A stretch of DNA of 64,000 bases from DASWOJ01 sp964250755. Lineage in GTDB: Bacteria > Pseudomonadota > Alphaproteobacteria > Acetobacterales > Acetobacteraceae. The translations under genes were made by a program, and so were the position numbers. The notes under the pieces were generated by a model, which saw only the letters and a list, made by a program, of their open reading frames with translations, was not told the DNA's origin and ran no database searches. Positions 48,530 through 57,332 of this stretch are shown here, piece by piece (the stretch's first letter is position 1; each line of letters starts with the position of its first letter). The stretch lies in the NCBI GenBank assembly GCA_964250755.1, contig CAXUHB010000003.1, positions 62,001 through 126,000 on the forward strand, read 5' to 3'.

Positions 48530-49681
48530 GTGGCAGCCAACACCCCCGCAGGCCCGCCGAAGGCGGCGACCGCGAAGATCGTGCTGGGCGTGCTGGCCGC
48601 CGTCGTCGGCGGCGTCGCCGGTGCGGGGCTGCTGACGGGCGGGACGCTGCCAGCCGGCGTGCAGTCCGCCTTTGGCCTGGCGTCCCCCGCCCAAACCGGT
48701 CCCCAAACCGGTTTCCAGACCGCGCCCCAAACCGGCGCGCGGACCGGCAGGCCGGACGGCGCGGGCGCTGGCGATCCCGCCTTGAGCCAGGCCGACCAGC
48801 AGCTTGAGGCCAAGCTGCAACCCTACGTCAGGTGCATCAACGGCGTGGAGCGGGAGCTGGACGCCCTGCGGTCGCGCTACCGCAATGAGCTGGAGTATGT
48901 CCGCCTGGTGCTGGCCGGCAAGCCGCCGATGATGTCTCCCAACATCACCGGGCTGCGCCTGACGCTGGACGGCTACTCGGGCGGCACGGACCGGGGCGGC
49001 GAGTGCGCGGCGGGGCTGGAGCAGGCCGCGGCGCAGGCCCCGGCCATTCCGGAGCTGGATCAGGCCGGGCAGGACTATGCCAGGGCGCTGCGCGCGATGC
49101 TGCCGGTGTTCCCGGAGGCGCAGCGATACTACGAACAGAAGGACTGGAAGGACGACCGCTTCGCCAAGGGCACGGCGCTGGACGCCAAGCTGCGGCCGGC
49201 CTTCGCCGACAGCGAGCGCGCGGGCGCGGCCATCCGCGCCGCCCTGCGAGGCCAGGAGAACGGGCTTCGCACCCGCCAGCTTGCGGCGGTGGAGGCGCGG
49301 GACGGGCGGACCGCGCGCTGGCAAGGATTGAACTTCATGCTGCGGGCGCGCGAGCTGGAGAACGAGGCGGGGCGGCAGGCGGCATCGGGATCGTTCAGCG
49401 CCAAGGCGCTGCAGCTTGGCATCGAGCAGCTTTCGGCGGCCTGGGACGAGGCGAACAGCTATGCCGCGGCGCATCCGGACGAGATGGCGCGGAGCGGAGG
49501 CCAGCAGCGTCCGATTTGGGCGCGGATCAGCCAGCCGGCGTCCAGCTACCTGGCCAGCGCCAAGGAGCTGCGGCGGGCGGTGGAGGCCGACCAGCGCAAG
49601 TCCGACACCTTGAGGTCCGCCTACAACTCGATGGTGCGGGACTTCAACACGGTGGTGGACGCCTTCAACGCCCAATACTGA
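48530..49681 (+). CDS. DUF3829/YiiG-like protein (383 aa)
   Basis: It starts at GTG 48530 with AAGGAGA nearby. An N-terminal helix (AKIVLGVLAAVVGGVAGAGLL) anchors or exports it. A short four-residue repeat follows (QTGP-QTGF-QTAP-QTGA). Residues about 90-380 form a long helical domain with YEQKDWKDDRFAKGTALDAK, which I recognise from DUF3829 proteins. No function is established. Its stop codon lies in the first unit of a 14-bp tandem array that continues into the convergent gap. Confidence 0.8.
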   Translation: MAANTPAGPPKAATAKIVLGVLAAVVGGVAGAGLLTGGTLPAGVQSAFGLASPAQTGPQTGFQTAPQTGARTGRPDGAGAGDPALSQADQQLEAKLQPYVRCINGVERELDALRSRYRNELEYVRLVLAGKPPMMSPNITGLRLTLDGYSGGTDRGGECAAGLEQAAAQAPAIPELDQAGQDYARALRAMLPVFPEAQRYYEQKDWKDDRFAKGTALDAKLRPAFADSERAGAAIRAALRGQENGLRTRQLAAVEARDGRTARWQGLNFMLRARELENEAGRQAASGSFSAKALQLGIEQLSAAWDEANSYAAAHPDEMARSGGQQRPIWARISQPASSYLASAKELRRAVEADQRKSDTLRSAYNSMVRDFNTVVDAFNAQY

Positions 49682-49815
49682 ACGGCCGATACTGAACGAC
49701 CGATGCCGAACTGCCCAGCACTGAACGCGCATCGTTGACCGGGAATCATTGACCAGGGATCGTTGACCGGGGATCGTTAGCCGTCGGGCGTTGACCGTGG
49801 GGCATTGACCGCGGC
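49672..49815. repeat. Degenerate 14-bp tandem array
   Basis: About ten units, for example CCGATACTGAACGA, TCGTTGACCGGGAA, TCATTGACCAGGGA, TCGTTGACCGGGGA, GCGTTGACCGTGGG. From 49732 six units keep exact 14-bp phase; before that the phase is 14 or 15. Every unit carries TGAAC or TGACC (one TAGCC), and the DUF3829 stop codon TGA is the first. It fills the convergent gap before the P450 gene. Confidence 0.8.
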
Positions 49816-49843
49816 TGGGCCGGGGCCGGCCGTCCGGGCCGGG

Positions 49844-51070
49844 TCAGCCGTTCAGGGCCGCCGGGATGCGCGTGTAGCCGCGGAAGCGCGCACGCATCCC
49901 GCGCACGGGTTCCCCGGCCAGGGCGTAGCGCGGGAAGCGGGACAGGAAGCGGCCGATGGCCACGGCGCCCTCCAGCCGCGCCAGGCTCATGCCCACGCAC
50001 TGGTGGATACCGGCGGCGAAGGCAAGGTGGCGGTTGGGCGTGCGGGCGATGTCGAAGCGGTCCGGGTCGGGGAAGGCCGCCGGGTCGCGGTTTGCGGCGC
50101 CGATGCACAGGGTGACGCGGGTGCCGGCGGGGAACAGGGCGCCGCCGATCCCGGTCTCCGCAGTGGTGGCGCGGTTGCCGAGCTGGTTGCTGCTCTCGTA
50201 GCGCAGCACCTCCTCGATGGCGGGGCGCAGCAGGGCGGGGCCGGCCAGCAGGCGGGCGCGTTCCGCGGGATGGTCGTGCAGCAGGACCAGGGCGTTGCCG
50301 ATCAGGTTGGTCGTGGTCTCGTGCCCGGCGTTCAGCAGGAAGATGCAGTTGTGCAGCAGCTCCGCCTGGTCCAGGCGGCCACCGGCGGGGTCTTCCTGCA
50401 TCAGCCGGGTCAGCACGTCCTGCTCGGGGTCGCCGGGGCGGGCGCGGCGGGCGGCGGTCAGGTGCTCCAGGTAGGCCAGGAACTCGGTGACGGCCTGGTT
50501 GCCGCGGGCGGCGGCCCCGGGCGTCAGCGCCGGCTCCAGCGCGCCCAGGATGGCCAGGGACCAGGCGCGCAGGGGGCCGCGCTCGGCGGGCGGCACGCCC
50601 AGCAGGTTGCCGATGACCTCGATGGGGATGGCGGCGGCGAAGTCCTCGATCAGGTCGGCGGCGCCGTGTCCGGGGCCGTCCATGCGGTCCAGCAGGGCGT
50701 CCACGGCCTGGACCAGCCCCGGCTCCATCGCGGCGATGGCGCGAGGGGTCAGGGCGCCGGCGATCAGGCGGCGGACGCGGGTGTGGCGGGGCGGGTCGTT
50801 GAAGACCAGGCTGGTGGTGTGGTGCTCATACAGCGGCGTATCGCCGAACTTGGGGCGGAACTCCTCGGTCTTGCCGCTGCCGAAGGTGGCGGCGTCGCGG
50901 TAGATGCGGGACAGGTCGGCGTGCCGGGTCAGGAACAGGGCGCCGTCGGGAAGCAGGTGGACGGGTGATTGCTCCTGCAGGGCGCGGTAGGTTGGGTAGG
51001 GGTCGCGCAGGAACTCCGGCGTCAGGTGCGCGAGGTCGAAGGCGCGGATGTCCATGATGCCAGCGTCCAT
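49844..51070 (-). CDS. Cytochrome P450, bacterial class I type (408 aa)
   Basis: A soluble P450. The I-helix is LNAGHETTTNLIGN with the acid-Thr pair intact, the K-helix is EEVLRYES and the heme loop is FAAGIHQCVGMSLAR with Cys358. The N-terminus (FDLAHLTPEFLRDPYPTYRA) is typical of the CYP1xx soluble group. It needs a ferredoxin and reductase; the FNR-like gene at 37544 is a candidate donor (inference). GGGGAGAGC precedes ATG 51070; ATG 51055 is an alternative. Substrate unknown. Confidence 0.95.
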   Translation of the reverse strand: MDAGIMDIRAFDLAHLTPEFLRDPYPTYRALQEQSPVHLLPDGALFLTRHADLSRIYRDAATFGSGKTEEFRPKFGDTPLYEHHTTSLVFNDPPRHTRVRRLIAGALTPRAIAAMEPGLVQAVDALLDRMDGPGHGAADLIEDFAAAIPIEVIGNLLGVPPAERGPLRAWSLAILGALEPALTPGAAARGNQAVTEFLAYLEHLTAARRARPGDPEQDVLTRLMQEDPAGGRLDQAELLHNCIFLLNAGHETTTNLIGNALVLLHDHPAERARLLAGPALLRPAIEEVLRYESSNQLGNRATTAETGIGGALFPAGTRVTLCIGAANRDPAAFPDPDRFDIARTPNRHLAFAAGIHQCVGMSLARLEGAVAIGRFLSRFPRYALAGEPVRGMRARFRGYTRIPAALNG

Positions 51071-51210
51071 GATGCTCTCCCCGCGTGCAGCATCGGCCTG
51101 GGGTGCATGGGGGACAAGGGTGGCCGTGGCGGGGCCGCTTGCAGCGGCAGGGGCGGCCTACGATATGCGCCGCGCCCGCAACGCGGGCATCCGCACGCAA
51201 GGGGGTTCCG

Positions 51211-51588
51211 ATGGCCGCCACCACCTACGCCTATGCCCACACTCCGGTTGACGCCGCCGCCCGCCTGGCCCGGCTGCGCCGGATGGCGCGGCTGATGGAC
51301 GCGCAGTTCGGCATCCCGGGCACCCGTTTCCGCTTCGGCGTGGATGCGCTGATCGGGCTTGCGCCCGGCGTCGGCGACGCGGTGACCGGGCTGCTGTCGC
51401 TGTGGGTGGTGTGGGAGGCGCGCAACCTGGGCGCCCCGCCGGCGCTGCTGGCCCGCATGCTAGGCAACGTCGCCATCGAGGTCGCGGGTGGCGCGGTGCC
51501 CGTGCTGGGCGACCTGTTCGACGCCGCCTTCAAGGCGAACCTGCGGAACGTGGCGCTGCTGGAGAATTGGCTGGCGCGGGGACGCTGA
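51211..51588 (+). CDS. DUF4112 family protein (125 aa)
   Basis: A small, partly hydrophobic protein of the DUF4112 family. It has MARLMDAQFGIPGTRFRFG, then GLAPGVGDAVTGLLSLWVVW, a hydrophobic hairpin, and GGAVPVLGDLFDAAFKANLRN. It is probably membrane-associated. GGGGG lies five bases before the ATG at 51211. Divergent from the P450. Function unknown. Confidence 0.88.
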   Translation: MAATTYAYAHTPVDAAARLARLRRMARLMDAQFGIPGTRFRFGVDALIGLAPGVGDAVTGLLSLWVVWEARNLGAPPALLARMLGNVAIEVAGGAVPVLGDLFDAAFKANLRNVALLENWLARGR

Positions 51589-51634
51589 GCAGGCAGGCGG
51601 AGGACGCCCGCGCCGTCCTGCCCGCCGGCGCCCC

Positions 51635-52090
51635 CTACGCCGTGGCACCGAGGCAGGCGGCGCAGGTGCCCTCGACCTCGACCGTCGCGTGGGCCGGGGT
51701 GAAGCCCTTGGCAGCGGCGGCGTGGCCCAGCGCGTCGGCGACGGCGTGGTCGTCCACCTCGTCCACGCCGCCGCAGGCGCGGCAGATCAGGAACTGGGCG
51801 GCGTGGGTGTGGGCCGCGCCCTCGTCGCAGCCGACGAAGGCCTGCAGGCGCTCGACCCGGTGGATCAGGCCCTGCTGCTGCAGGAACTCCAGGGCGCGGT
51901 AGACGGTCGGCGGCGCGGCGCGGCGCGTCTCCTGCAAGCGGTCCAGCAGGGCATAGGCGGTCACCGGCCCGGGCGACCCCAGGATCAGCGCCAGCACGTG
52001 CCGGCGCAGGTCCGTGAAGCGGACGCCGGCCTCGGTGCAGGCCCGGGCGGCGGCGTCCAGCCGGCGTTCTATGTCGGCGCTGTCCTTCAC
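51635..52090 (-). CDS. zur: Fur-family regulator, probably Zur (151 aa)
   Basis: A winged-helix metalloregulator. The HTH has VTAYALLDRLQETRRAAPPT and VYRALEFLQQQGLIHRVE. The dimer domain has AHTHAAQFLICRACGGVDEV and a C-terminal CAAC, giving the two CxxC pairs of a structural zinc site. The pattern of early AARACTEAGVRFTDLRRHVL and CRxC favours Zur over Fur, but iron or peroxide sensing is possible. It uses a GTG start with GGAGG upstream. It is convergent with DUF4112. No zinc transporter is adjacent. Confidence 0.8.
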   Translation of the reverse strand: MKDSADIERRLDAAARACTEAGVRFTDLRRHVLALILGSPGPVTAYALLDRLQETRRAAPPTVYRALEFLQQQGLIHRVERLQAFVGCDEGAAHTHAAQFLICRACGGVDEVDDHAVADALGHAAAAKGFTPAHATVEVEGTCAACLGATA

Positions 52091-52239
52091 GCGGCCTCCG
52101 TGCTGCCCTGCCGCAAGATGGGGGGACCGGGCCGGCGGCTCAATGCCGGCGGGGGCGGGACAGGGGGCAAAGGAGGGGGGACGGCAGGTTGGGACTCCGG
52201 ACGGCCAAGCTGCTACGGTCCCGCACCGGAGGGGCAGGG

Positions 52240-52755
52240 ATGGCAGCGTTCAAGGGCAAGGCGCCGGGCAGCGGGTCCGGGGAGATGTCGCGCCGCACGG
52301 TGATGCTGCGCCCCCACATCGGGCTGACGCCGGCGCAGCAGACCCAGGCCCGGCGGCTGCGCCGCGGCGGGGCCGAGCCGGAAGCGATTGCCGAGGCGCT
52401 GTCCCTGCCATTCGAGGAGGTGGAGAAAGCGCTGCTGCAGATGCGCTCCCCGCGTCCGGAAACCACGCGCGGCACGCTGAACGTGACCTTGGCGGCCCAC
52501 AAGCTCATCATGAAGGAGCGGGTGGGCGACGAGCCGATCTGGCAGACGATGGACCGCATGTTGGACGAGCTGCTGCGGCTGCGCACCGCGGCGGCGCCTC
52601 CCCGGCGGCGCCCGCCCGCCGCCCAGGACGACCTGCCGCTGCTGCAATCCGCCGTCCAGCCTGCCGCGCCAACCCCCGTTCCTACTTCCGTGCCAACCCA
52701 GGCGCCACCTCCTGCCCCGCCGGCTGCTCCGCCCGCCGCGCAGCAACGTGAGTAG
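52240..52755 (+). CDS. Hypothetical protein with HTH-like segment and Pro-rich tail (171 aa)
   Basis: From ATG 52240 (GGAGGGG upstream) residues about 25-60 look like a helix-turn-helix: LTPAQQTQARRLRRGGAEPE followed by AIAEALSLPFEEVEKALLQM. A central helix follows (LAAHKLIMKERVGDEPIWQT and onward). The last 50 residues are a Pro/Ala-rich tail. I know no named family; a DNA-binding role is inferred from the segment only. It ends just before phaZ on the same strand and may be its regulator or partner. Confidence 0.6.
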   Translation: MAAFKGKAPGSGSGEMSRRTVMLRPHIGLTPAQQTQARRLRRGGAEPEAIAEALSLPFEEVEKALLQMRSPRPETTRGTLNVTLAAHKLIMKERVGDEPIWQTMDRMLDELLRLRTAAAPPRRRPPAAQDDLPLLQSAVQPAAPTPVPTSVPTQAPPPAPPAAPPAAQQRE

Positions 52756-52798
52756 CCCTGCCCTAGCCGGGGCCGGCCAAGTGTGGGACACGGGAACC

Positions 52799-54007
52799 AT
52801 GCTGTATCTGCTCCACGACGCGGCTGCCGCCGCCATCTTCCCGGTCCGCGCCTGGGCGCAGGCCGCTTCCTCCATCATGCGGGCCGCCCCCGGCCCCGAC
52901 TACCTGACGGTCGGCACGCGGTCCGCCGTGGCGTGGGCGGATGTCGCCAACGACGTGCTGCGCCCGCGCGGCAAGCCCGATTGGAACATCAAGGTCAAGC
53001 GCGGCGCCGACGAGCCGCTGCACGAGACGGTCGAGCTGGACCAGCCCTTCGTGCGGCTGATGCGCTTCCAGGCGCCCGGCACCGCAGGCCCGCGCGTGCT
53101 GCTGGTGGCGCCCATGAGCGGGCACCACGCGACGCTGCTGCGCGGCACCGTGCAGGACATGGTGGACGCGGGGTTCGAGGTGTTCGTCACGGACTGGCGG
53201 GACGCGCGCATCGTGCCGCTGCTGCACGGCGACTTCGACCTGGGCAGCTACGTCGAGACCGTGATCGGCTTCCTGCAGCATCTTGGCCCGGACACCCACG
53301 TCGTCGCCGTGTGCCAGCCCGCGCCGGCGGTGATCGCGGCGGTGTCCCTGATGGCCACCCGCGGCGACCCGGCGCAGCCGCGCAGCATGACCTTGATGGG
53401 CGGCCCGGTGGACACGCGCTGCGCCCCAACCGTCGTCACCAAGCTGGCGCAGGACAAGCCGATCAGCTGGTTCGAGCGGCACGTGGTCGCCACCGTGCCG
53501 CCGTGGCATCCCGGCGCGTTCCGCCGGGTGTATCCGGGGTTCCTGCAGCTGGCGGCGTTCATCTCCATGAACCCTGACCGGCACATGGAGGCGCACCGGC
53601 GCATGTTCGACCACCTGGTCAAGGGTGACGACAGCAGCGCGGCGTCGCACCGCCGGTTCTATGACGAGTATCTGGCGGTGATGGACGTGCCCGCCAGCTA
53701 CTACCTGCAAACGGTCGAGACGTTCTTCCAGAAGCACGACCTGGCCGATGGGCGCATGACGGTGCGCGGAGAGGCCGTGGTGCCGTCCGCCATCCAGCAT
53801 ACGGCGCTGATGACGGTGGAGGGGGAGCTGGACGACATCTCGGCCCCTGGCCAGACCATTGCGGCTCAGGCGCTGTGCAGCGGCATTCCGGCGGAGCGGC
53901 GGATGCAGTACCTGCAGCCCGGCGTCGGGCACTACGGCATCTTCAACGGGCGCAAGTGGCGGAGCGAGATCCTGCCGCGCATCGGCGAGTTCATCCGGGC
54001 GCAGTAG
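52799..54007 (+). CDS. phaZ: Intracellular polyhydroxyalkanoate depolymerase (402 aa)
   Basis: Degrades stored PHB in the cytosol. It is an alpha/beta hydrolase whose nucleophile is Cys, in VVAVCQPAPAV, as known for the PhaZ intracellular class. Other signatures are VLLVAPMSGHHATLLRGTV, FVTDWRDARIVPL, and the C-terminal GVGHYGIFNGRKWR with the catalytic His. I start at ATG 52799 (MLYLLHDAAAAAIFP) as in homologues; a GTG at 52748 would overlap the upstream gene. The stop lies in a 14-bp tandem repeat. Confidence 0.94.
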   Translation: MLYLLHDAAAAAIFPVRAWAQAASSIMRAAPGPDYLTVGTRSAVAWADVANDVLRPRGKPDWNIKVKRGADEPLHETVELDQPFVRLMRFQAPGTAGPRVLLVAPMSGHHATLLRGTVQDMVDAGFEVFVTDWRDARIVPLLHGDFDLGSYVETVIGFLQHLGPDTHVVAVCQPAPAVIAAVSLMATRGDPAQPRSMTLMGGPVDTRCAPTVVTKLAQDKPISWFERHVVATVPPWHPGAFRRVYPGFLQLAAFISMNPDRHMEAHRRMFDHLVKGDDSSAASHRRFYDEYLAVMDVPASYYLQTVETFFQKHDLADGRMTVRGEAVVPSAIQHTALMTVEGELDDISAPGQTIAAQALCSGIPAERRMQYLQPGVGHYGIFNGRKWRSEILPRIGEFIRAQ

Positions 54008-54038
54008 GGCGGGCGCAGTAGGGCGGGCGCAGCAGGCC
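53997..54038. repeat. Three 14-bp tandem units over the phaZ stop
   Basis: GGGCGCAGTAGGGC (53997-54010), an identical copy (54011-54024) and GGGCGCAGCAGGCC (54025-54038). The phaZ stop codon TAG is in the first unit and is repeated out of frame in the second. Confidence 0.85.
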
Positions 54039-54059
54039 GGGATGCGCGGGAGGGCGGGA

Positions 54060-54428
54060 ATGAACGGGTTGCCTTGGCTGGCAGCGTGCCTGGCAGCGGC
54101 GGGGTGCCTGGCGGCGGGCAGCGCCAGCGCGCAGAGCTTCCCGTGTTCACGGGCGTCCAGCACCGTAGAGCACGCCATCTGCGCCGACCGCGACCTGGGC
54201 GAAAAGGACGAGGCCGTCGCCGAGCTGTATCGGCGCGCCCGGGATGCACATCCAAACGACCGGGAGCTGGTCGAGGGCCAGCGGGCCTGGATCAGGGAGC
54301 GCGACGCCTGCCCGGCGTTGAGCCGCGGGCACGACGCGATGATGGCCTGCCTGAACGACGCCTACGACCGGCGGCAGGGCGATCTGATGCCGGCCACCGC
54401 CGGGACGCGCACTACCCGTCCGTACTAG
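54060..54428 (+). CDS. LprI/DUF1311-like secreted protein (122 aa)
   Basis: A signal peptide (MNGLPWLAACLAAAGCLAAG, ending ASAQS) precedes a small Cys-containing helical domain of the lysozyme-inhibitor LprI type: PCSRASSTVEHAICADRDL, then ELVEGQRAWIRERDAC and MMACLNDAYDRR. Four Cys can form two disulfides. The family includes lysozyme inhibitors, but most members are untested. GGGAGGGCGGG precedes the ATG. It is 52 bp after phaZ on the same strand. Confidence 0.8.
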   Translation: MNGLPWLAACLAAAGCLAAGSASAQSFPCSRASSTVEHAICADRDLGEKDEAVAELYRRARDAHPNDRELVEGQRAWIRERDACPALSRGHDAMMACLNDAYDRRQGDLMPATAGTRTTRPY

Positions 54429-54484
54429 CCGGCTGGCGCACCGGCTGTCAGGGCCGAGCGAGCACCCCTTCCACAAACAAAAGA

Positions 54485-54506
54485 GGCGGCGCCTTGCGGC
54501 GCCGCC
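54485..54506 (-). terminator. Rho-independent terminator of the helicase gene
   Basis: GGCGGCGCC (54485-54493) and GGCGCCGCC (54498-54506) form a perfect 9-bp stem with a 4-nt loop. Read on the minus strand it is followed by CTCTTTTGTTTG, a T-rich tract, so it is a classical terminator for the leftward helicase transcript. It may also stop the rightward LprI-like gene. Confidence 0.8.
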
Positions 54507-54615
54507 AAGTTTAGGGAGGAAACGTCCTGCAAACATGCGGCCAAGCCAGCATGCTGCGATGCACAATCTGACGATGCCCATCCGAGTCTGCAAGCCTCGG
54601 TGGAAACATATTGGG

Positions 54616-56634
54616 TCACGAGGCTGTGTTGGGCGTGCGGCGTGTCTTTCCGGTTGGGGGGCGCCACTCGCCGCGCTGCCGGGCGGTCCAGGCATAGCGG
54701 GCGTCGCCGTCCAGCAGGTGCAGGCTGTCCTGCAGGCGGTTGCGCTCCAGCCAACCCACGGCGGCTTCCAGCTCGGGCAAGGTCATCTCCGCCCGGCTCT
54801 TGCCCAGCACGCGCTTCAGCGCGGCGTTGTAGCGGTGATAGCCGCCCTGGCCGTGCGCGGCCGTCAACGCGCCCTCGTCCTCCACCACCTGCGCCGCCAC
54901 CATCTCGCCCACCCGGGCGCGCAGGCGGCGCTCGGCGATGCTGGGCGGCTCCAGCAGGCGTCCCTGCGGGTCGGGATCGGTGGGATGCAGGGTCAGCTCG
55001 GGGCCGGGCTTGAGCAGCTCGTAGCGCATCGCCAGGGCGTTGCTCTCCAGCGGCACGATGCCACCCTCCTCCTCCCGCTCCGCCCGCAGGTCCTGCAGCC
55101 ACAGCGGCAGGTGGCCCTGCTTGCGCGGCTTGGGCCGCTTGGCCAGCGTGCCCTGCTCCGTCTCGACCCGGCGGCGGAAGCGGGCGAACAGGGGATCGTC
55201 GGGATGGAACACCAGGGCGCGCTGGGACTCGTACGGCCCGGCGTGCGGGTCTATGCGGGTGGCGCGGGCGACCATCTGCTCCAGCCAAGGGCGGCTGCGT
55301 ATGTGCGTCAGCGCCGCGACCACCGCGATCTCCGGCGCATCCAGCCCCTCATAGGCCATCGCCACCGTCACCAGCACCGTCGGCTCCGCGCGCAGGCGGT
55401 AGCTGGCCAGGGTCTCGCGCGCGTCGCGCTCGTCGCTGGTGGCCAGGCGCACGGTGTCCTGCTGGGCGCGGGGCACCCAGCCGCGTATGACCTCTTGGTA
55501 GTGCCGGGCGGCGGCCTGGTCGGGCGCGACCACCAGCAGCTTGCCCAAGCCGCGCACCTCCTGGCCGCGCGCCTCCTGGCCGCGCGCCTCCTGGCCCCCC
55601 GCCCCCTCCCCCACTGCGCCGACGCCCAGCGCCTCCCGCCGGCTGGCCCGGAGATTCCGCGTGGCGGTGAAGGCCTCCCGCAGCAGTTGCCCGGCGAAGC
55701 CCGTGCGCAGGGCGGTGAACAGGGCGGGCCGGGTCTGCTCGGTCGGCCAGTGGTTGAACAGGCGGTGCGGGCCGACCGGGGTGGGGGAGCCGTCGGGCTG
55801 CCGGTTGTCACGGTCCAGCCAGCTTGCCTCCCCGTCCAGCGCGCCGAACATGACGGGCAGCACCGCGCGCTCCGCCAGCGCCTGGGCGCGGCTGTAGCCG
55901 ACGACGGCCCAGCCCGGCGCCTGCAGGTCCACCTCCCGCGTGGCGGAGCGCGGGCCGGGGCGGTAGGGCAGCCACAGGATGCCGCGCCCGTCCGCGCGCT
56001 CCAGCGTGCCGGACAGCAGCAGGCGCAGGCGGGCGGTCTCCAGCAAGGGTTGCAGGGCGCGGCTCCAGCCGGACGCCTCGGCTGCGCCGGGTTCGGCCAG
56101 GGGGTCCGGGGCGGCGTCGGACAGGGCGGGCAGGTGATGCACCTCGTCCACGACCAGCAGGTAGCGGTGGCGGGAGAACTCGGCGAGGTGCAGGTCCGGC
56201 GCGGCGGCGACGCCCTGGTAGGTCGCGACGTAGCCGGCCAGGCCGCGGCAGGGGTCGGGTTCGTTGCCGGCGGCGCGGACGGACAGGCTGTGGCCCAGGG
56301 CGGCGCGCCAGGCCGGGTCGGCGAAGGCTTCCTCCGCTTGCAGGCGCAGGCTGTCGCGCGGCACCACCCAGCACACGCGGTCCACCACCCCGGCGCGGAT
56401 CAGCGCGGCGGCGGCGATGACGGGCAGCAGGCTCTTGCCGCCGCCGGGGGTGACGGCGGCCAGGATGTCGGCCATGTCCCCGGCGTCCCCGGCCGCGACG
56501 GCCTGGACGATGGCGGCCACGCGGGCCTGGTGGGTGCGGAGCGGGCGGGGCAAGCGGGACGGCTCCCTGGTGGGCAGGGCAGCATGAGTCCATTGCAAGG
56601 CTTTGTGAATCCCCAAACTTCCTGACGGCGACAT
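54616..56634 (-). CDS. DEAD/DEAH-box superfamily 2 helicase (672 aa)
   Basis: An SF2 helicase/translocase. Walker A is TPGGGKS, motif Ia is WVVPRDSLRLQAEEAF, motif II is VVDEVHH, motif III is LLSGTLERADG, and the C-terminal RecA domain has TVLVTVAMAYEGLDAPE and a motif VI MVARATRIDP. A linker between the RecA domains carries a 5-residue repeat (GQEAR, GQEAR, GQEVR), coded by a 15-bp tandem duplication. The C-terminal 150 residues have no recognised domain. It resembles helicases found in defence or phage contexts, but no partner nuclease or methylase is adjacent. Confidence 0.88.
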   Translation of the reverse strand: MSPSGSLGIHKALQWTHAALPTREPSRLPRPLRTHQARVAAIVQAVAAGDAGDMADILAAVTPGGGKSLLPVIAAAALIRAGVVDRVCWVVPRDSLRLQAEEAFADPAWRAALGHSLSVRAAGNEPDPCRGLAGYVATYQGVAAAPDLHLAEFSRHRYLLVVDEVHHLPALSDAAPDPLAEPGAAEASGWSRALQPLLETARLRLLLSGTLERADGRGILWLPYRPGPRSATREVDLQAPGWAVVGYSRAQALAERAVLPVMFGALDGEASWLDRDNRQPDGSPTPVGPHRLFNHWPTEQTRPALFTALRTGFAGQLLREAFTATRNLRASRREALGVGAVGEGAGGQEARGQEARGQEVRGLGKLLVVAPDQAAARHYQEVIRGWVPRAQQDTVRLATSDERDARETLASYRLRAEPTVLVTVAMAYEGLDAPEIAVVAALTHIRSRPWLEQMVARATRIDPHAGPYESQRALVFHPDDPLFARFRRRVETEQGTLAKRPKPRKQGHLPLWLQDLRAEREEEGGIVPLESNALAMRYELLKPGPELTLHPTDPDPQGRLLEPPSIAERRLRARVGEMVAAQVVEDEGALTAAHGQGGYHRYNAALKRVLGKSRAEMTLPELEAAVGWLERNRLQDSLHLLDGDARYAWTARQRGEWRPPTGKTRRTPNTAS

Positions 56635-56710
56635 TAAGCGCGCGGCCAGGCTTGGCGGTGCGGATGCGGGTGGCCTAACGTTGCGGATGTCGAATGCGAA
56701 AGGACAGAGG

Positions 56711-57292
56711 ATGCGTGCAGCCGCCGCCGCCGTGCTGGCGATCCTGGCCCCGGGAGTCGCCTCGGGACAGGCCGGTCAGGTCCAAATCCCCCAGGATGCG
56801 CTGCAGGAGCAGGACGCGGCCGGGACCGCGCTGGTCGAGGCGTTCGGCCTGTTCTGCCTGGACCGCTTCCCCGGCGCAGCCCGGGTGGAGGATGCAGCGC
56901 CCGGCCGGATCGCACCGATGCCCCCGGCGCGCGTCCGGGAGTATCTGCACGACGACCCCGGGCGTGCCTGGGTCTATCGGGCTGCGGATGGCGACTACGT
57001 GCTGACCATCGAGGAGCCGCCGTTCCACACCTGCGCGGTCCGCCGGATGTATGCCCAGCCGCCGCGCTACCGCCTGCCCTGGCTGCTGCAGACGGGGCTT
57101 TGGGCCGCCGCCGCCGGACGCGGCCCGTTCGGCCCGGCCCAGCCGCAGTCCATCCGTCAGGGGGAGCTGCTGATCCAGGCCAGCGCCCGGACCTTGCCGG
57201 GCGCTGGCGGCGACGTGTTCATGGAGCTGACGACGACCTACCCCGATGGCCGCCGCGAGCAGCGCCTGGCGCGGCGGGCGCTGGGGCGGTAG
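56711..57292 (+). CDS. Secreted hypothetical protein (193 aa)
   Basis: From ATG 56711 (AAAGGA seven bases upstream) a signal peptide ending GVASGQA is predicted. The mature part has two Cys (FGLFCLDRFPG and PFHTCAVRRM) that could form a disulfide. It shows alternating strands ending with ELTTTYPDGRREQ. I recognise no named domain with confidence. Divergent from the helicase and convergent with yiaA. Confidence 0.7.
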   Translation: MRAAAAAVLAILAPGVASGQAGQVQIPQDALQEQDAAGTALVEAFGLFCLDRFPGAARVEDAAPGRIAPMPPARVREYLHDDPGRAWVYRAADGDYVLTIEEPPFHTCAVRRMYAQPPRYRLPWLLQTGLWAAAAGRGPFGPAQPQSIRQGELLIQASARTLPGAGGDVFMELTTTYPDGRREQRLARRALGR

Positions 57293-57332
57293 GCCCGCCG
57301 CGCCAGGCGACGCGCCGGCGCGGGCCGCACCT

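Noticed and set aside
49672..49815. CRISPR array
   Set aside because: The repeats are 14 bp, degenerate and contiguous with no spacers, and there are no cas genes.
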